Assembly (NCBI RefSeq): GCF_023051145.1 | Contig: NZ_JALKFS010000005.1 | Span: 930,001 to 994,000, forward strand | Direction: 5' to 3' | Origin: Williamsia sp. DF01-3 | Lineage (GTDB): Bacteria > Actinomycetota > Actinomycetes > Mycobacteriales > Mycobacteriaceae | DNA length: 64,000 nt | Shown here: positions 11,510-20,902 of the stretch, piece by piece | Numbering within the stretch: position 1 is the stretch's first letter | How the letters are laid out: each line of letters opens with the position of its first letter | The notes under the pieces: model-generated | Database searches by the model: none | Seen by the model: only the letters and a program-made list of their open reading frames with translations | What the model was told of the DNA's origin: nothing | Translations under genes and position numbers: made by a program

Positions 11510-12812
11510 CGGTCCACTCCGCCCATCACGGGGTCGATGCTCGCGACCGCAGCGATCACGTCCGAGATCATCCCGCCCTCGCACATGGCAGCCACCGCTT
11601 GCAGATTGGTGAAGGAGGGGTCGCGGAAGTGCACCCGGTACGGTCGGGTCCCGCCGTCACTGACCATGTGCACACCCAGCTCCCCCGGGGCGATTCGACC
11701 GACACGTACACCTGGCCCGGCGGCACCCGCATGCCCTCCGTGACCAGTTTGAAATGGTGGATGAGCCCCTCCATCGACGAGCCCATGATCTCGGCGATGT
11801 GTTCGCGTGAATTGCCCAACCCGTCGCTGCCCACAACAAGATCGGCAGGCCATGCGATCTTCTTGTCCTCCACCATGATCGGGCCGGGACGCAATCGGTC
11901 GAGGCATTGCTCGACGATCTTCAGGGACTCTTTCATCTCCTTGACACGAATCAGGTAACGACCGTAGGAATCGCACGCCGCATCGGTGATCACGTCGAAC
12001 TCATAGTTCTCGTAACCGCAGTACGGCGCAGACCGTCGGAGGTCGTGCGCCAGACCGGTCGCGCGGAGAATGGGGCCGGTGACCCCCAACGCCATACAGC
12101 CGGTGAGGTCCAGGTAGCCGATCCCCTGAGTGCGTGCCTTCCAGATGTAGTTCTCGCTCAACAGGTCTTCCATGTCCCGTAGTCGCCCGGGGAGCACCTC
12201 GAGAACTTCGCCGATCTTTTCCACCGCCCCGTCGGGCAGATCTTGAGCCAGACCACCCGGCCGGATGAAGGCGTGATTCATCCGCAATCCGGTGATCATC
12301 TCGAAGATGTCGAGGATCAGTTCGCGCTCACGAAAGCCGAACAGCATGGCGGTCACCGCGCCGAGTTCCATGCCGCCGGTCGCCAGCGCGACCAGATGCG
12401 AGGAGATGCGATTCAACTCCATCAGCAACACCCGGATCACGTTCACCCGTTCCGGTATCTGATCGGTGATGTCGAGGAGCTTCTCCACGCCCAGGCAGTA
12501 GGCGGTTTCGTTGAAGAACGGCGACAGGTAGTCCATCCGGGTCACGAACGTGACACCTTGCGTCCAGTTGCGGAACTCGAGATTCTTCTCGATGCCGGTG
12601 TGAAGGTAGCCGATGCCGCAGCGGGCCTCCGTGACCGTTTCCCCTTCGAGTACCAGGATCAACCGCAGCACACCGTGAGTCGAGGGATGCTGCGGCCCCA
12701 TGTTCACCACGATGCGTTCCTCGCCGGACTCAGCGGCCGAACTCACGATGTGGTCCCAGTCCTGGCCTGTGGCAGTGAACAGGTTGCTGCCCGTGTCGAT
12801 GTTGTCGCTCAT
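11506..12812 (-). pseudogene. nuoD: NADH-quinone oxidoreductase subunit D, reading frame broken by one missing base
   Basis: The 49-kDa-type subunit that forms the quinone pocket with NuoB. The frame from the ATG at 12812 is textbook NuoD through [12 protein letters not shown] and then goes out of frame. The remaining residues, starting [19 protein letters not shown] and ending in VMGGVDR, sit in the next frame down to 11506. The break is at the G5 run of the coding strand (C5 at 11682-11686 on the plus strand). Six Gs would restore CGG GGG GAG CTG and a 435-residue protein. As read, the shifted frame stops at 11568. A homopolymer miscall is the simplest explanation. A one-base TGATG overlap joins it to nuoC. 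Confidence 0.93.
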
Positions 12813-13519
12813 CAGTTGTAGGACCTCCGCTGATCAGGCGGCGGTATGCGCGCGCCCTTGAACTCCACAGGAATTCCACCGAGGGGGTAGTCCTTGCGCT
12901 GTGGATGTCCCGCCCAGTCGTCCGGCATCTCGATCCGCGTCAGTGACGGATGGCCGTCGAAGACGATGCCGAAGAAGTCGTAGGTCTCGCGTTCATGCCA
13001 GTCGGTGGTGGGGTAGATCGCGTGCAGTGAAGGGATGTGCGGATCGGCGTCGGGAACGGCGACCTCGAGCCGGACTCGCCGGTTATGGGTGATCGACATG
13101 AGCGGATAGACCGCGTGGAGTTCGCGGCCGGTCTCGTCGGGGTAGTGAACTCCATTGACACCCAGGCACAGCTCGAAACGCAACTTCCGGTCGTCTCGCA
13201 GTGTCTGTGCGATCACCGGCAGATGCGCGGGAAAAACATGCAGGGTGAGTTCCTCGCGGTAGACCACGATCTTCTCGAGGGCGTCGTTGATCCCGACAGG
13301 TGTGTCGACCTCTTCCAGCGCCTGCCCGAGGGTGTCCACCACCTCGTCGAAGTAGCCACCGTACGGACGAGGAGTGCTGCCCGGCAGGGTGATCGGCCGG
13401 ATGAGGCGACCGTAACCAGACGTGTCGCCGCTGCCGCGTACGCCGAACAGCCCCCGACGGACACCGATGACCTCGCCGGGAGCGTCGTCGCGGGTGGGCC
13501 GGTCATCTGGCGGCGTCAT
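12812..13519 (-). CDS. nuoC: NADH-quinone oxidoreductase subunit C
   Basis: A 235-residue peripheral-arm subunit (30-kDa type). The family signature [20 protein letters not shown] is present at the C-terminal side, followed by [18 protein letters not shown]. NuoC and NuoD are separate genes here, not fused as in E. coli. The start at 13519 overlaps the nuoB stop by four bases. The N-terminal 60 residues are less conserved and Gly/Arg-rich, as in other actinobacteria. Confidence 0.97.
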   Translation of the reverse strand: MTPPDDRPTRDDAPGEVIGVRRGLFGVRGSGDTSGYGRLIRPITLPGSTPRPYGGYFDEVVDTLGQALEEVDTPVGINDALEKIVVYREELTLHVFPAHLPVIAQTLRDDRKLRFELCLGVNGVHYPDETGRELHAVYPLMSITHNRRVRLEVAVPDADPHIPSLHAIYPTTDWHERETYDFFGIVFDGHPSLTRIEMPDDWAGHPQRKDYPLGGIPVEFKGARIPPPDQRRSYN

Positions 13520-14070
13520 CGCAGCAACCCCTTCATCTCGATGGTGGGGGTGGCGGTGAGTGCTGCGGCCTCAGCGGCTTTGACGGCCTCCACCCGGTCG
13601 ACCCCGAGCGGCATGTCCTGGATCTTCTCGTGCAGCTTGAGGATGGCGTGCAACAGCATCTCGGGCCGCGGCGGACAGCCGGGCAGGTAGATGTCGACCG
13701 GCACGACGTGGTCGACGCCCTGCACGATCGCGTAATTGTTGAACATGCCGCCCGATGAAGCGCAGACACCCATGGCCAGAACCCATTTGGGTTCAGCCAT
13801 CTGGTCGTAGATCTGCCGTAGCACCGGTGCCATCTTCTGGCTGACCCGGCCGGCGACGATCATCAGGTCAGCCTGCCTCGGCGACGCCCGGAAGGCTTCC
13901 ATGCCGAACCTGGCGATGTCGAAGCGCCCACCGCTGGTGGCCATCATCTCGATTGCGCAGCAGGCCAATCCGAAAGTGGCGGGCCACAGGGAGCCCTTGC
14001 GCATGTATCCGGCGAGACCTTCGACGGTGCTCAGCAGGAACCCGCTCGGCAGCTTCTCTTCGAGTCCCAT
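13516..14070 (-). CDS. nuoB: NADH-quinone oxidoreductase subunit B (cluster N2)
   Basis: A 184-residue subunit that binds the terminal 4Fe-4S cluster N2, the direct electron donor to quinone. The four ligands are all present: the unusual adjacent pair Cys37-Cys38 (LACCAIEMM), Cys103 (MGVCASSGG) and Cys132 (LPGCPPRPE). The ATG at 14070 is preceded by purine-rich AAAAGAGAGTAACC. About 37 bases separate it from nuoA, the widest gap in the operon. Confidence 0.98.
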   Translation of the reverse strand: MGLEEKLPSGFLLSTVEGLAGYMRKGSLWPATFGLACCAIEMMATSGGRFDIARFGMEAFRASPRQADLMIVAGRVSQKMAPVLRQIYDQMAEPKWVLAMGVCASSGGMFNNYAIVQGVDHVVPVDIYLPGCPPRPEMLLHAILKLHEKIQDMPLGVDRVEAVKAAEAAALTATPTIEMKGLLR

Positions 14071-14107
14071 GGTGGTTACTCTCTTTTCGAATGTGTCCAG
14101 CAGACAA

Positions 14108-14500
14108 TCAATCCCAGCTCAGGCCGCCCCGCCTCCATTCGTACGCGTAGGCAACCGAAACGTTGAAGATGAACAGCGCCATGGCAATCAAGCCGAACAA
14201 GCCGAGCGAGTCGAAGTAGATCGCCCACGGGTACAGGAAGACGATCTCGATGTCGAAGATGATGAAGAGCATGGCTGTGAGGTAGTACTTGACGGGTATG
14301 CGCTGACCGGCAGATAGCCCGGCGCTCCCAGAGTCTTTGCCTCGCAGGGGGTTCGGAATGGGTTCTATCCCGCATTCATACGCTTCGAGTTTGGCACGGT
14401 TGTAGCGACGGGGCCCCACCGCCGAGGCGAGCATTGCCGAGAAGACCGCGAAGGCGGCGGCGATGGCACCGAGAACGAGGATCGGCACGTAGAGATTCAT
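14108..14500 (-). CDS. nuoA: NADH-quinone oxidoreductase subunit A
   Basis: First gene of the complex I operon: a 130-residue membrane subunit with three membrane segments. I chose the ATG at 14500 ([17 protein letters not shown]) because AAAGGAGG lies just upstream. The conserved loop [11 protein letters not shown], with the cysteine that marks the quinone-site loop, and the helix [19 protein letters not shown] are diagnostic. Confidence 0.97.
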   Translation of the reverse strand: MNLYVPILVLGAIAAAFAVFSAMLASAVGPRRYNRAKLEAYECGIEPIPNPLRGKDSGSAGLSAGQRIPVKYYLTAMLFIIFDIEIVFLYPWAIYFDSLGLFGLIAMALFIFNVSVAYAYEWRRGGLSWD

Positions 14501-14725
14501 GGCACCGATTCCTCCTTTCCCGCGAGTGGCGGTGGAGCGGCGGTCATCGACCGGGCGGACGGGCGCGCTGTCCGAGGGTGCGACCGCACATGGGCTGTGT
14601 GTGATCTGAGACACACGCTACTCGTGAGACCTCGGTGCCCGGCAGGGTTCTCGCGGTGACACGGGTTGTCGATTTGTCATCCCAGTTATCTCGATCGTGC
14701 ATAAATGTGCACGGAGACAGCGGAG
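14501..14725 (-). promoter_or_regulatory. nuo operon leader and likely promoter region
   Basis: A 225-base non-coding stretch between the receiver-like gene and nuoA, the only place before nuoA where the operon promoter can lie unless the receiver gene is cotranscribed. At 14600-14615 it carries TGTGA-N6-ACACA, one mismatch from the CRP/GlxR-type palindrome TGTGA-N6-TCACA, about 100 bases upstream of nuoA. A second inverted repeat, GTGCA-N6-TGCAC, lies at 14697-14712, closer to the receiver gene. I could not place -10/-35 boxes with confidence. Confidence 0.45.
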
Positions 14726-15141
14726 TCAGAGGGAGGGACGCAGGACTTCCACAACGGCCTGGGTGAGGGTGAACGGATCAAGAGGCCGAGGGACAACCGC
14801 CTCGGCCTGCGACCAGTTGGCAAGCCAACTGTCCTCGGCACGGCCGGTCAGAACGACCACGGGAGGGCAGCGGTCCACCTCGTCTTTGAGTTGTTTGGCG
14901 ATACCCATGCCGCCCGCGGGAGACGCCTCACCATCGAGGATGACCAGATCGATGCCGCCCTCGTCCATCCTGGCTTGCACGGCGGGCTGAGTTGCCAACT
15001 CGACATAGGTGAACGGGGCGAGTCCGGAAGGGGGTGGTCGCCCAGGGCCTCGATGACCTGCCGGCGGGTGGCAGCGTCGCTGCTGTAGACCAGAACCCGC
15101 AGCACATCAAGGCGATTGGAACGCGACGGTGCCTCTGTCAC
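14726..15141 (-). pseudogene. Response-regulator receiver-like protein (Rv3143 type), frame broken by one missing base
   Basis: A stand-alone receiver-like protein without an output domain, located immediately upstream of nuoA, as Rv3143 is in M. tuberculosis (from memory). The N-terminal part (GTG at 15141, LRVLVYSSDAATRRQVIEAL) and the C-terminal part (MDEGGIDLVILDGEASPAGG, then CPPVVVLTGRAEDSWLANW) lie in different frames. The break is near 15022, where GAC TCG would become GAC CTC GCC with one more C; a missing base in the G5 run at 15030-15034 is an alternative. Restored, it is about 138 residues. The acidic pocket and a central LVILDGEA in place of the usual phospho-acceptor context suggest an atypical receiver. 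A role in nuo regulation is only inferred from position. Confidence 0.75.
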
Positions 15142-15209
15142 CAGGCCGATGCTACGCGCCGGGCACTGTCAGGAGCGGGCAGTTGATGAATCTGCGGAGC
15201 CGCTGGCAG

Positions 15210-17336
15210 TCACGTCGCCATCGGGCCCCGAGGTGGTGACTCCTTCGGCCCGGCGGGCACGTCGTTCGCCGGCCACCAGAACGCCTTGCGCTGCAACACC
15301 GAGAGAGCAGGCACCAGCGTGGGTGCCATCACAAGCGATGCGAGCAGGACACCGATCGCGACTCCCGCGCCGAGCTCCTTCAGGTTGTCGAGTCCGGTGA
15401 GTGTGAGCGAGGCGAAGGTCAGCGCCAAGATGGTGCCCGCCGCCGCGACCGTCGGACCGTCGTTGGCGATCGCTATCCGCGCCGCGTCCGGAGGTGAATG
15501 GCCGTCGCGGAACTCCTCTCGCAACCGCTCGGCGAGCAGGATGTTGTAGTCGGTGCCGATTGCGACCACGAACAGATAGAGGACGATCGGCGTCGAGAAG
15601 TCGATACCTGCGAGGCCGGCGGCGTGCAGGAAGACGATGACAAGAGCGCCGAGTGTGGCGGCGAAAGTGAGCCCGACACAGATGAGCAGGTTGATCGGTG
15701 CGAGAACCGACATCAGGAGCAGTCCGAGGATCACACCGACGATCACCACGGCCACCGGGAACACCAGACCGGTGTCGGAACCGAGCTGTTTGCGCACGTC
15801 GACCAAGGTCGATGTCTGTCCGCCGACGTAGACCTCGGCCCCGGGGATCGAATCGTGTGCTGTCTGCCGCACAGGGCCTTCCACCGTGTCGAGAGCGTCG
15901 GTTGTGTACGGACTCTGGGTCAAGATGACGTTGATCAGGGCGGCCGTGCCGTCCTGACTGATCCTGGGTGGCTGCACCGACGCCACGCCGGGGACCTTCG
16001 CAAGGTCTGCCTCGAGCGTGGCCAACTGGTCCTGTGGGACCGGGCCAGGTGTCTTGACGTACACCTGGGTGGGGCTCAGGGCCCCTGGGGGCAATGAGTC
16101 GGCAAGCGTGTCGAACGCCTGCTGAGACGGTGTGTCCGAGGGCATCTCGGCCAGGGTGTCGTAGGTGGCCTTGTATCCGGTGCTGAAAACCGCCAGCACG
16201 ATCAGGCCCGCCGCCACCGTGCCGACCACGATGATCGGTCGGCCGCCCACGAATCGGCCGATCCCGGCGAATGGCGAGCGTCTGGGGTCGTGGCCCGGTC
16301 CGAGGGGCCAGAAGAGGTGGCGATGCAGGATGGTGAAAATGGCGGGGATGAGCGTCAGCGCGGTCATCAACATGACTGCCACGGCGATGATCAGACCTGG
16401 TGCCAGCGAACTGAGTGAGCCCAGCTTGGCGAGGAACAGCGCGGAGAAGGCCCCGATCACCGTCAGTGCCGAGGACGCGACCACCCGGCCGACAACTCGA
16501 GTCGAGAGAATGATCGCCGGATTGTGAGAGTCGCCCTGCCGCAACTCCTCCCGGTAACGGAAGAGCAGGAAGACGATGTAGTCGGTGCCGACACCGAAGA
16601 GCACGACCACCAGGATCGCGTCGAGGGTGGTGCTCACCTCGAAGTCGAAAAGGCTTGCCGCCATGGCTGTCACACCACGAACAGCGATGAAGACCACACC
16701 GATCACGACGATGGGCAGGATCGCGATGATGGGACTGCGGAACACCAGCCCGAGTGTGAGCAGGATGATCACCACCGTCGCAATGGTGATGACCTGCTCG
16801 GCATCAGCGTAGGCAGCGTTGCTGTCGACAGATATCGCGGCGTTGCCGGTGAGACCCGCTGTGAGCCCGGTGCCTTCGAGGTCCTTGGTGGCGTCGTCGC
16901 GCACATCGGCCACCGCATCGTTCACCGTCTCGTCACCGGGCTGCCCGGCGAAGGTCACCTGGAGTGCGGCCACCTTGCCGTCCGGCGAGAACGATTGAGG
17001 ACTGCCGACGACACTCGTGACGCCGGGAATCTTGGCGTCCTGCAACGTTGTTGCCAAACCCAGGGCGGTCTGTTGATCATCCGGTGTCAGCGGGGCACCG
17101 TCCGGACGAGATACCACCAGGCTGCCGGTGGCCCCGGCCGTGGCCGGAAAGTACTCGTCACCCAACTCCTGAGCGTGGACCGATTCGAACGACGATGGCA
17201 GGAAGTCTTGCTGATTGTTGCTCGTGCGGTCCTCGAGGTTGGGCGAGAACAGGATGATCAACACTGCGATGACCACCCAACCGGCGATGAACCGCCACGG
17301 ATGAGCGACAACTGTGCGGGCGATGACAGCGAACAT
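15210..17336 (-). CDS. MmpL/RND-family membrane exporter
   Basis: A 708-residue transporter with two MMPL domains, each made of one N-terminal membrane helix, a periplasmic domain and a five-helix bundle. The proton-relay motifs GVGTDYIVFLLFRYREE and AIGTDYNILLAERLREE mark helices 4 and 10. I preferred the ATG at 17336 (MFAVIARTVVAHPWRFIAGW) to an upstream ATG because the first membrane helix follows directly. Members of this family export lipids or siderophores, or act in drug efflux; the substrate here is unknown. It is transcribed divergently from the crotonase gene across a promoter region with CGCAA/TTGCG repeats. Confidence 0.93.
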   Translation of the reverse strand: MFAVIARTVVAHPWRFIAGWVVIAVLIILFSPNLEDRTSNNQQDFLPSSFESVHAQELGDEYFPATAGATGSLVVSRPDGAPLTPDDQQTALGLATTLQDAKIPGVTSVVGSPQSFSPDGKVAALQVTFAGQPGDETVNDAVADVRDDATKDLEGTGLTAGLTGNAAISVDSNAAYADAEQVITIATVVIILLTLGLVFRSPIIAILPIVVIGVVFIAVRGVTAMAASLFDFEVSTTLDAILVVVLFGVGTDYIVFLLFRYREELRQGDSHNPAIILSTRVVGRVVASSALTVIGAFSALFLAKLGSLSSLAPGLIIAVAVMLMTALTLIPAIFTILHRHLFWPLGPGHDPRRSPFAGIGRFVGGRPIIVVGTVAAGLIVLAVFSTGYKATYDTLAEMPSDTPSQQAFDTLADSLPPGALSPTQVYVKTPGPVPQDQLATLEADLAKVPGVASVQPPRISQDGTAALINVILTQSPYTTDALDTVEGPVRQTAHDSIPGAEVYVGGQTSTLVDVRKQLGSDTGLVFPVAVVIVGVILGLLLMSVLAPINLLICVGLTFAATLGALVIVFLHAAGLAGIDFSTPIVLYLFVVAIGTDYNILLAERLREEFRDGHSPPDAARIAIANDGPTVAAAGTILALTFASLTLTGLDNLKELGAGVAIGVLLASLVMAPTLVPALSVLQRKAFWWPANDVPAGPKESPPRGPMAT

Positions 17337-17480
17337 GGGTACTTCCGTCTGAGAGTCAGGGCACGTACATGCTCGCTCCGCGTCTCGCAATCTTGCGCGA
17401 GTGCGGTCGCAAGATGTCGCCCGGGTCGAAGCGGGAAAAGCATATCGCCTGGCGGCGGGCGAAGGGGGAGAATCCTTTGC
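17337..17480. promoter_or_regulatory. Divergent promoter region with CGCAA/TTGCG operator-like repeats
   Basis: A 144-base region between the divergent MmpL and crotonase genes. It holds a perfect inverted repeat, ATCTTGCG-N10-CGCAAGAT, at 17390-17415. Another CGCAA half-site at 17386-17390 pairs with TTGCG at 17393-17397 in a tight palindrome. Three half-sites of the same sequence in 30 bases look like a repressor-binding cluster, perhaps TetR-type. No regulator gene is adjacent. Confidence 0.5.
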
Positions 17481-18308
17481 ATGACCAACCCCAACGATGT
17501 GACCGGGTCACATGAAGTCGTCGTCGCCCATACCGAGGACAGCATCACCACCTGGACGCTCAACATGCCCGAAGCGCGCAACCCCATCTCAGGCGACGAG
17601 GTCGTGTCCCGGATGGTGGACCTGGCCGCGGCCGCCAACGCAGACCGGAACGTACGAGTGGTGATCCTCACCGGAGCGGGGTCGGCGTTCTCGGCCGGTG
17701 GCAATGTCAAGGACATGGTGGACCGGGTCGGCATGTTCGGCGGCAGTCAGGCCGACATCCAGCACGGGTACACCAGCGGGATACAGCGGCTGACGCGGGC
17801 GATCTACGGTTGCGAGGCGCCGATCATCGCAGCGGTGAACGGACCTGCAGTGGGCGCCGGATGTGATCTGGCGTTGATGGCAGACATGCGAATCGCCTCG
17901 GAGAACGCCTTTTTCGCGGAGAGCTTTGTGAAGCTGGGCCTGATTCCAGGCGATGGTGGAGCATGGCTGCTGCCGCGTGCGGTGGGTGCGGCGCGCGCCG
18001 CGGAGATGGCCTTCACCGGAGACCGCGTGGATGCGGCGACCGCGCTGGAGTGGGGACTCGTGTCGCGGGTGGTGGCCGCCGACGCCCTCATGGACACCGC
18101 CCGACAGCTGGCCGCTCGCGTGGCCTCGAACCCACCGAATGCATTGCGTCTCACGAAGAAGCTGTTACGCGAAGCGGATACGCAACACCTCGGCGGCATC
18201 CTGGAGTTGTCGGCCGCCATGCAGGCGATCTCGCACGGCACGGCTGATCATCGCGAAGCGCTGTCCGCCTTTGTCGAACGTAGGCCCGGGCAGTTCACGG
18301 GAGACTGA
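17481..18308 (+). CDS. Crotonase / enoyl-CoA hydratase family protein
   Basis: A 275-residue crotonase-fold enzyme acting on a CoA thioester. The oxyanion-hole segments are visible as FSAGGNVKDM and NGPAVGAGCDLALMADMRIA. Aligning by eye to classical hydratase, the second catalytic Glu is kept (AAEMAFTGDR) but the first (usually in the QPE motif) is replaced: here the segment reads AESFVKLGLIPGDGG. It may therefore be an isomerase or another crotonase activity. The ATG at 17481 follows a GGGGGAG box. It faces fatty-acid-oxidation genes on the other strand and shares a terminator hairpin with them. Confidence 0.9.
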   Translation: MTNPNDVTGSHEVVVAHTEDSITTWTLNMPEARNPISGDEVVSRMVDLAAAANADRNVRVVILTGAGSAFSAGGNVKDMVDRVGMFGGSQADIQHGYTSGIQRLTRAIYGCEAPIIAAVNGPAVGAGCDLALMADMRIASENAFFAESFVKLGLIPGDGGAWLLPRAVGAARAAEMAFTGDRVDAATALEWGLVSRVVAADALMDTARQLAARVASNPPNALRLTKKLLREADTQHLGGILELSAAMQAISHGTADHREALSAFVERRPGQFTGD

Positions 18309-18338
18309 CGGGCCACCTCAAACCCGTTCACGCACAGA

Positions 18339-18367
18339 GCGGCTGCCCCCAGTGCGGTGGCAGCCGC
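18339..18367. terminator. Bidirectional terminator hairpin between convergent genes
   Basis: A perfect 9-bp stem (GCGGCTGCC at 18339-18347, GGCAGCCGC at 18359-18367) with an 11-base loop lies between the crotonase stop at 18308 and the thiolase stop at 18386. No strong U-tract follows on either strand, as is common in actinobacteria. Confidence 0.65.
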
Positions 18368-18385
18368 CTGAGCGGATCGATCGGG

Positions 18386-19551
18386 TCAGAGCAATTCGAG
18401 GATGGTCGCGTTGGCCATGCCGCCGCCCTCGCACATCGACTGCAGTCCGTACTGGATGCCCTGCGCCCGCATCCGGTGGATCATCGTGGTCATCAGTCGT
18501 GCACCAGACCCGCCCAGCGGGTGGCCGAGCGCCATGGCTCCGCCGTCCGGATTGAGCAGCTTGTAGTCGGCGCCCGTGCTCTTCTGCCAGCCGAGGGACA
18601 CCGACGCGAACGCCTCGTTGATCTCGAAGGTGCCGATCTGGTCGATGGACATTCCGGCGCGCTGCAACACCTTCGCGGTGGCCGGGATCGGGCCTTTCAG
18701 CATCGTGATCGGGTCGGCGCCCACCACCGCCACCGAATGCACGCGGGCGATGGGGGTCCATCCGTACACCGATGCAAGTTCGCTGGTGGTGACCAGCAGC
18801 GCGGCGGCGCCGTCGGAGATCTGAGAGGCGTTGCCGGCGGAGATCACCCCGTCTTCCTTGAACGGTGTCTTGAGTCCCGCCAGCTTCTCGAGTGTGCCGC
18901 CTCGGCGAACCCCCTCGTCGGTGGTGACCACGGTTGTGGTGCCGTCTTCGGCCGTGACGGTGATGGGTGCGATCTGATCGACGAAACGTCCTTCGTCGAT
19001 GGCATTGCCCGCCCTTTCGTGGGAGTCGAGGGCGTGCTGGTCCAGATCTGTTCTGCTCAGCCGAATTCCTCGGCGATCATCTCCGCGCCGATACCCTGAT
19101 TGAACACGAAGTTGTCGTAACGCTTGCGCACCATCGGCCCAAAGGGTTCGCCGTGTTCGCCACTGGCACGGGCCGCACCCATCACCACACGCGACATCGA
19201 CTCCACACCGCCGGCAACGGCCACGTCATAGTGGCCCGCGACAACTCCGGCCGCAGCCAGATGTACTGCCTGCTGCGAAGATCCGCACTGGCGGTCCACG
19301 GTGAGCCCAGGCACCGACTCGGGCCAGCCGGCAGCCAGTACCGAATACCGGCCGATGCAGCCGGCCTGTTCACCGACCTGGGAAACGCATCCCCAGATCA
19401 CGTCGTCCACCCGTTCGGGATCGAGGCCGTTACGGGCGGCGAGCGCCTGCAACACCTGGGCGGACAAATCGACCGGGTGAATACCGGACAGGCCGCCGTT
19501 ACGTTTGCCGACTGGACTTCGAACGGCATCGACGATCACTGCATCACGCAT
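18386..19551 (-). pseudogene. Acetyl-CoA acetyltransferase (thiolase), frame broken by one missing base
   Basis: Thiolase family, cleaving or forming 3-ketoacyl-CoA. The N-terminal frame from the ATG at 19551 contains the acyl-accepting cysteine in DRQCGSSQQAVH and ends at GAEMIAEEFG plus a stop at 19057. The C-terminal frame resumes immediately (SRTDLDQHALDSHERAGNAI) and holds FEINEAFASVSLGW, GHPLGGSGAR and the second catalytic Cys in MCEGGGMANATIL. One extra C at 19060-19061 (GGC CTG AGC in place of GGC TGA GC) would restore a 388-residue enzyme. Either a base-call error or a recent inactivation. It lies about 45 bases downstream of the acyl-CoA dehydrogenase gene, in the same direction, consistent with a beta-oxidation unit. 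Confidence 0.92.
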
Positions 19552-19596
19552 TGTTTGTTCTCCTGCTGTTTCGGATCACTGAGATGGGACGGGCTT

Positions 19597-20754
19597 TCAG
19601 ATGCCCAGGGATTTGGCGATGATGGTCTTCATGACTTCGCTTGTGCCACCGTAGATCCGCGACACACGCGTGTCCGCATAAAGACGGGCGATGGGGTATT
19701 CGGTGACGTACCCGTATCCGCCGTGCAGTTGCAGGCACTTGTCGATCACCCGCCCCGCACCCTCGGTGCAGAACAGCTTGACCTTGGCCGCATCGGCCAC
19801 GGTGAGGTCACCCGAATCGTGGAGCTCGAGCGCGCGGTCGGCCATCAGCACGATGGCTTCGACGTCGGTGGCGCACTCGGCGAGTACGAACTTGGTGTTC
19901 TGGAAAGCCGCCAGCGGCTTACCGAAGATGTTGCGGTCCTTGACGTAGTCCAGCGCATGGCGCAACGCGGCCTGGGCGGCGGCCGACGACTGCAATGCGA
20001 TCGTCAGGCGTTCCTGCGCGAGGTTGTGGGTGAGGTAGTTGAAGCCCTCGCCCTCCTCACCGAGGCGGTCTTCTACCGGGACGCGAACGTTGTCGAACGA
20101 GAGTTCGGCAGTATCAGAGGCCTTGAGCCCGATCTTCTGCAGCTTGCGTCCCACCGAGTATCCCTGCGATGTGGTGTCGACACACAGGATGCTCAGACCG
20201 CCGCGTCGGTTCTCGGGGGTGCTCGCCGCCGTTCGGCAGACCACCAGGACAAGATCGGCAAGCGCGCCGCCGGTGATGAAGGTCTTGGCACCGTTGAGGA
20301 GATAGTGGCTGCCGTCATCGGACAGCTTGGCAGTCGTTGCGATGTTGGCCAGGTCCGAGCCGGTGCCGGGTTCGGTCATCGCGATCGACGTCATGATGTC
20401 GCCAGAGATGAATCCGGGAAGCCAGCGCTTCTTCTGTTCGTCGGTTGCGTACTTCACCAGGTACGGCAGGATGAGGTTCGAGTGAACCGAGTAGGTGCCG
20501 AACGTGACACCTGCGCGTGCCGCCTCTTCGGTGACCACGGCACTGAACTTGAAGGTGTTCGCTCCACCTCCGCCGAACTCTTCGGGCGCCTCGATTCCGA
20601 GGATGCCCATCTCGCCGAGACGGCGATAGAAGTCGCGGGGCGGATGGCCCTGCTCCTCCCATTCGTGGTGCACCGGTGCGACTTCGCGTGCGATGAAGTC
20701 GCGCACCACCTTTCGGAAAGCTTCATGTTCTTCGTCGAACACCGTGCGGAGCAT
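19597..20754 (-). CDS. Acyl-CoA dehydrogenase
   Basis: A 385-residue FAD-dependent acyl-CoA dehydrogenase, the first step of beta-oxidation or of a related acyl-CoA pathway. The signature TEPGTGSDLANIAT (flavin and substrate loop) and the C-terminal QLHGGYGYVTEYPIARLYAD are clear. EVMKTIIAKSLGI closes the protein. I chose the ATG at 20754, preceded by GGAGGAG, over an earlier start. It is upstream of and co-directional with the thiolase gene. Confidence 0.95.
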   Translation of the reverse strand: MLRTVFDEEHEAFRKVVRDFIAREVAPVHHEWEEQGHPPRDFYRRLGEMGILGIEAPEEFGGGGANTFKFSAVVTEEAARAGVTFGTYSVHSNLILPYLVKYATDEQKKRWLPGFISGDIMTSIAMTEPGTGSDLANIATTAKLSDDGSHYLLNGAKTFITGGALADLVLVVCRTAASTPENRRGGLSILCVDTTSQGYSVGRKLQKIGLKASDTAELSFDNVRVPVEDRLGEEGEGFNYLTHNLAQERLTIALQSSAAAQAALRHALDYVKDRNIFGKPLAAFQNTKFVLAECATDVEAIVLMADRALELHDSGDLTVADAAKVKLFCTEGAGRVIDKCLQLHGGYGYVTEYPIARLYADTRVSRIYGGTSEVMKTIIAKSLGI

Positions 20755-20860
20755 TGCTCCTCCATCTTCAAGTGCACCGATCGCGGTCGGTCCGCGACGC
20801 AAGGTTCACTTAGCAAACTAGAACACCAGGTGATGGAGGGTGAGTGCTATCGCCGGAATC

Positions 20861-20896
20861 GGGGCCCGAAACTCACATGGATGAGTCTCGGGCCCC
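20861..20896 (-). terminator. Rho-independent-type terminator hairpin
   Basis: A 15-bp stem with one mismatch (20861-20875 with 20882-20896, GGGGCCC base, 6-base loop) begins seven bases after the stop of the secreted-protein gene read on the minus strand. It insulates that gene from the acyl-CoA dehydrogenase downstream. Confidence 0.75.
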
Positions 20897-20902
20897 AACC
20901 GG

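Noticed and set aside
16524-17480. A long plus-strand open frame leading into the crotonase
   Set aside because: The upstream part is antisense to the MmpL gene and has no family features; the true start is the ATG at 17481.
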